Below, piece by piece: positions 60,426-64,000 of a stretch of DNA of 64,000 bases. The DNA lies in NCBI GenBank assembly GCA_028710415.1, contig JAQTUE010000016.1, positions 82,017-146,016 on the forward strand. The letters run 5' to 3'. The position numbers and the translations under genes are program-made. Origin of the DNA: Paludibacter sp. Its GTDB lineage: Bacteria > Bacteroidota > Bacteroidia > Bacteroidales > Paludibacteraceae. Position 1 is the stretch's first letter. The number at the start of each line of letters is the position of its first letter. The notes under the pieces are model-generated. The model worked only from the letters and a program-made list of their open reading frames with translations, ran no database searches and was not told the origin of the DNA.

Positions 60426-63083
60426 TTATTCAAAGGTCAATACATTATCAATTTGGTGAATAACTGCTGATGCTGATGTTGAAATACTTGAAGTATTAAA
60501 TTTAGCACCTAATACTGTTCCTGTACCATCTATATTTTTAAACTTTACCGGGACATCGTTAAAAACGTAGTCTTTTGCGATTAAATTGTACAAACTTTTT
60601 CCGGTTATTGGATCGGCAGTTAATACATTTGCCGTACGTATCGGATCACCCGATTTTGAATCCATAGTAATTTTTAATGAATTAGCATCTCCAACTACTC
60701 CTAACTTGAAATACTTGTTTTTGGAAGTTCCCCAGAGAGTTGAATTATTATCAACTTTAAGAGTGGATGATTGAAATTGATCATTCACAGGTTGTCCAAA
60801 AAATACCGCATTATCCTGAAAATGGTATTTCAAAAATTTAACAATTTTATTTATCGCAATATTCCTTAACGTATCATTTGGCGCCATGGCATTAATCTCA
60901 TCCCACGAAGGGATTATTTTTGCTGCCAGAGCCGTTTTTAACGCTGCATTAGTGGGTACATAAACAGTATATCGATAAGCATTGAAGAATTTTACTCTAT
61001 TATCAATACCTTGCGTTTCGAACAGTTGTTCAACATAATTAGACGGAACTCCACTTAACAATTCGAAAAATGTGCTGAATTCGGGATTTTCACTCAATAC
61101 TTGATAAACTGATTTCAAGGTCGCGCTTATTGGCTTGTCGAGGAAATACGTTTTACCATTGGCCTGACTAAATACCTCTGTTACCTTCGGCGGCGTAGAA
61201 GTATTTACAATATCAGCTCCCCCTTTTACAGTCATGGAAGTTCCGGAACCTCCCACTTTAATGAAATCATTTCCTTTTGTTAGATAGTAGCCATCGCCAT
61301 TATCAACACTTCCCACAACAATGTGACTGTCAAGCATATTCCACAGCCTGTTTGAAAGGAATGTAGGATTGTTAGCATTGTTGTTAGTACTGGTTATTGA
61401 ATCCACAACAACTGTTCCAACCACACCTGTTGTTTTATCATAGGCATAAATATAGGCAGTTACTGAAGATGTTTTACTGATAAATTTATATTTTAAAACC
61501 CCTTGTTTATCCTGACCATACGCAATCGGATCGATGTATTTATTCAGGTATTCATCCGTAGGAATAAACAAACTGTAGGTATTTACCAGGGAGTTTAAAT
61601 ATAATTTGTAAAAAGCATAACCATTTGGTGCATAATTAATCGCCCAATTCATGATTTGCGTATTGGTGCTCAACAACACCGGACTATACACCGAAATATA
61701 ATCAACCGGAGGATACGCCTTATTAGTCACAAAAACTTCTCCATTAACTGCTGTGTAAGAGGCTTTTATATCACTTGTTGTTACAGGCAGTTGGTAATTT
61801 TGGGCATCAACCATTTTTCTGAAACGACTAGGGACTGACTCAATCATCGAGCTACGCATGTGTTCTTTAATAAATGGCATAACAATTTGGTCCGGCACAT
61901 TTTCCCAGGATCCAAAACTCTTTTTCAAAATTGCACCAACACCGCTGTTTAAATATTCATTCATGGCATCATCCGTTGGTACAAACATTACGGCCATATC
62001 TGCCTGCAAAGCTGTTGACGTGGTAGGTGTAAAGGCATGATAGCTGTTCCAACCCGGATCAAAGGGAAGCCTGTTTAATGCTGGTTCTGGTGTGCCAGTT
62101 GATGTCTTGGAAGGCAAATACGTTACACCACCGTTGTCGGCAAAATAATGTTTTATAAATATTGAGTCTGTGGATTCAGGATGTAACAGATGGTATTGAA
62201 CGGTTTTAGTCGCATCAAAATAAGGAGCTGAAAAACGATCCAACAATTTTGAAAAAATAGATGTTCTTAAATTTGTAGGAATTTCCATTTTTGAATTATC
62301 CTGAATATATTGAGCCATATTTGTAGGCGGAATCAATACATTTTGTAAAACTTGAATATATCCGTTCTTACAGACAATATCTTGTTTAATTACTTTAGAA
62401 TTAAAAACAAATACATCATTGGCAGCGCGTGTCTTTCCACCCGTCAAAATAGAAAAGTCCTCATCCGTAAAAGCATATTTTGATAAGAATTGTGGTGTAA
62501 AAAACACAATCGGATGGTCTGAATCATCTTTCATCACATGAATCCCTTTAGTGCGGTAGTTATCCCAGTATTTACCGGTAGATACTTTTTCACCAATATC
62601 AAAAGAAATGGTATCGAGTGCATTTAAAGCAGTTACATTACGCATAGCAGCACCCTCATGAAGTGCCCCATCGTAATAATTGGTTAGTGTATGAAGTAAG
62701 AAAGCATTATTAACCATCGAAAAATTAAAAAGCATTTTTTTTTGGGATAGTGTCAAATTAGTGTAACTTTTTACATTCCACACATTCGCTTTGTAAAACT
62801 CAGTAAATGAACTGTCATTGACTACAAATAATGTTTTGCTACCCGTTAATTTTAGCACTTCGGCATAACCAAGGTCATCTATCAACTTTACATAATTTGT
62901 ATAGTGACCATCGGTCTTCAAATAATCGTATATACTGGATCCCAACCAGGCTGGCTCTTTCTTACTATAAAGATAGTCATTTGTACAGGAGGCAAGAAGC
63001 GTGAGTCCCATGACCAAAATTATCAACATCTTTTCCGGTCGAAAAAACGATTTCATAAAATAATTTTTCATTTCTGTATTCAT
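60426..63083 (-). CDS. Fasciclin (FAS1) multi-domain lipoprotein, first of the locus
   Basis: An 885-residue lipoprotein with lipobox LLASC (Cys33). About four FAS1 units follow: about 45-260 (SIYDYLKTDGHYTNYVKLID; TLFVVNDSSFTEF; KNGYIQVLQNVLIPP), 260-450 (LRTSIFSKLLDRFSAP; MAVMFVPTDDAMNEYL), 450-650 (YSLFIPTDEYLNKYI) and 660-885 (FSTFFELLSGVPSN; YTVYVPTNAALKTAL; IHQIDNVLTF). No catalytic site is seen. It is the first gene after the main promoter, and its stop is one base from the SusC start. A long surface adhesin or glycan-capturing arm of the SusCD complex is the best inference; FAS1 proteins are known for protein and polysaccharide adhesion. Confidence 0.85.
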   Translation of the reverse strand: MNTEMKNYFMKSFFRPEKMLIILVMGLTLLASCTNDYLYSKKEPAWLGSSIYDYLKTDGHYTNYVKLIDDLGYAEVLKLTGSKTLFVVNDSSFTEFYKANVWNVKSYTNLTLSQKKMLFNFSMVNNAFLLHTLTNYYDGALHEGAAMRNVTALNALDTISFDIGEKVSTGKYWDNYRTKGIHVMKDDSDHPIVFFTPQFLSKYAFTDEDFSILTGGKTRAANDVFVFNSKVIKQDIVCKNGYIQVLQNVLIPPTNMAQYIQDNSKMEIPTNLRTSIFSKLLDRFSAPYFDATKTVQYHLLHPESTDSIFIKHYFADNGGVTYLPSKTSTGTPEPALNRLPFDPGWNSYHAFTPTTSTALQADMAVMFVPTDDAMNEYLNSGVGAILKKSFGSWENVPDQIVMPFIKEHMRSSMIESVPSRFRKMVDAQNYQLPVTTSDIKASYTAVNGEVFVTNKAYPPVDYISVYSPVLLSTNTQIMNWAINYAPNGYAFYKLYLNSLVNTYSLFIPTDEYLNKYIDPIAYGQDKQGVLKYKFISKTSSVTAYIYAYDKTTGVVGTVVVDSITSTNNNANNPTFLSNRLWNMLDSHIVVGSVDNGDGYYLTKGNDFIKVGGSGTSMTVKGGADIVNTSTPPKVTEVFSQANGKTYFLDKPISATLKSVYQVLSENPEFSTFFELLSGVPSNYVEQLFETQGIDNRVKFFNAYRYTVYVPTNAALKTALAAKIIPSWDEINAMAPNDTLRNIAINKIVKFLKYHFQDNAVFFGQPVNDQFQSSTLKVDNNSTLWGTSKNKYFKLGVVGDANSLKITMDSKSGDPIRTANVLTADPITGKSLYNLIAKDYVFNDVPVKFKNIDGTGTVLGAKFNTSSISTSASAVIHQIDNVLTFE

Positions 63084-64000
63084 ATTTAAACAATTTCAAT
63101 AGGTGCGTTTTTAATTGTATTCTTTTAATTGTGTCCTTATCTTTTATTCATTATCCAAATTACTTTACTTCTTGATAAACGATATTAAACCATGATGCCG
63201 GCTTCGGAACATATTACTGCCCTACTGTAAATTCTCTTACATCTATTCGAGTATGATAGCATTGATTGGGTGGGATTAATTTGAATAGTGTCAAGGATAA
63301 TTTAATCAATTACAACGGAAGGTGAGATAGAGCTGATAAGACAGTGATTCTCGAGAAGTAGTTTTATTTATTCATAATTATTCTATAGAAAGTTAACAAT
63401 CTAATTAGTTCATTTCTGAACAAAATGTTTTTTATCAAAAGCAAAATACATATTACAAAAATTTATGTCTTTTGACTATTTAATTTTTAAGGCTAATTGT
63501 ATTTAATATCAATTCTTTTGATATAAATACCACGAGCAAAAGTATCATAAGTTTGCTGTTGTATGGGGTCGTTTTGTATCCGAAAACGTCAACTGTTGTT
63601 TCAAACATAACATTTTAATAGTATTATATGGGATTTTTACTTAATGTTTAACCTTTTCTGCATTTTTTCAGTTGGCAACTTACTAGTGTATTATGTAAAG
63701 TTCTTTTCAAAGTATCTTTTTACGTCCTAATTCTACAAAAAATCAATCTTCCTGGTAACATTTAATTTTTACTTGTGAAGGAATAATTGTCAATCATACT
63801 CTGGTTTAACTTAATATATACAACGTTTTCTTTCACTTCTGGTCTTTTTTTACTTCTTACTATTTTATATGTTGAAATACTGCTGATGCAGTAAATTGTT
63901 AACGTATTTAACTAAAACAGCAATAATTGTTCTTTGACTTCTTGATTTTCCACGATTTGATTTTTTTCATTCACATTGAGCAATTTTAGCAATGGAGTTT
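63084..64000. other. Upstream region of the PUL: leader, promoter and unresolved right end
   Basis: No complete gene is supported. About 450 bases between the promoter block (63537-63606) and the FAS1 start form an unusually long leader with no clear strong hairpin. Beyond the promoter the DNA is AT-rich. At the right edge the minus-strand frame ending with TAG at 63914-63912 is open for 29 codons (LLKLLNVNEKNQIVENQ within it) and could be the end of a gene beyond the window, but it is too short to call. Confidence 0.6.
63537..63606 (-). promoter_or_regulatory. Main PUL promoter with conserved upstream motif
   Basis: On the minus strand TACTTTTG (63544-63537) is an exact TAnnTTTG -7 element. 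Directly upstream is AAACTTATGA, then 11 bases, then GATACAAAACGACCC (63580-63566), and farther upstream a TTGAAACAACAG segment. The same order and spacing occur at 44642-44572. No -33 TTTG is present, suggesting that an activator (for example a hybrid two-component regulator) binds the motif. Transcription would start near 63530. Confidence 0.68.

Noticed and set aside
60424..60433. Start of the first SusC at a TTG overlapping the FAS1 gene
   Set aside because: An ATG three codons later at 60424 gives a normal signal peptide and sits one base after the FAS1 stop codon.
63912..64000. Minus-strand open frame at the right edge as a gene end
   Set aside because: Only 29 codons in AT-rich DNA and no recognisable domain; noted but not called.

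Overview
The window looks like one large polysaccharide utilization locus (PUL) of a Bacteroidota, most likely Bacteroidales. The evidence is two SusC/SusD pairs, type IX secretion (T9SS) C-terminal sorting domains on four proteins, lipoprotein signal peptides on the SusD and fasciclin proteins, AT-rich intergenic DNA and TAnnTTTG-type -7 promoter elements. Every supported gene is on the minus strand, so the locus reads from right to left. No rRNA, tRNA, CRISPR array, intact transposon or regulator gene is visible.

Right part (63.6 to 46.9 kb), the uptake module. A TAnnTTTG promoter with a conserved upstream motif lies near 63.54-63.61 kb. It is followed by a fasciclin (FAS1) lipoprotein, SusC, SusD, two more FAS1 lipoproteins, a second SusC and a second SusD. 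The FAS1 proteins stand where surface glycan-binding proteins usually stand. Two hairpins follow the second SusD.

Middle part (46.7 to 40.4 kb). A T9SS-exported GH29 alpha-L-fucosidase is followed by two T9SS-exported beta-sandwich proteins with no visible catalytic motif. These two have their own promoter, which carries the same motif at the same spacing as the SusCD promoter, and they end at a good intrinsic terminator at 41.5 kb. A 1.2-kb gene-poor stretch follows, with a duplicated 69-bp segment, a coding remnant and nested inverted repeats.

Left part (40.4 to 1 kb), the digestion module. Nearly all genes encode exported enzymes: GH31, a nucleoside-hydrolase-like protein, GH3, GH51, a CE1-type esterase with a CBM6-like domain, GH2, GH78, GH29, GH2 (LacZ type), GH2, GH97, a frameshifted GH97, GH29, GH35-like, GH2, an SGNH esterase, a two-domain esterase, a GH141-like beta-helix protein with a PDZ domain, and the start of a propeller protein cut by the left edge. 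Most gaps are short, which suggests long co-transcribed blocks.

Together the enzymes could remove alpha-L-fucose, beta- and alpha-galactose, beta-glucuronic acid, alpha-L-rhamnose, alpha-L-arabinofuranose, xylose/glucose and acetyl groups. I see no endo-acting backbone enzyme or polysaccharide lyase. The locus therefore probably trims a highly branched plant-type glycan (fucosylated xyloglucan, rhamnogalacturonan or arabinogalactan-like) after another enzyme opens it; this is inference.

Small remains of lost genes sit between the intact ones. There are degenerate 3' tails of GH29-type genes at 8.05-8.12 kb and 36.68-36.79 kb, and an unidentified gene tail at 40.38-40.56 kb. Each lies upstream of an intact gene, which suggests repeated loss or replacement of genes within the PUL.
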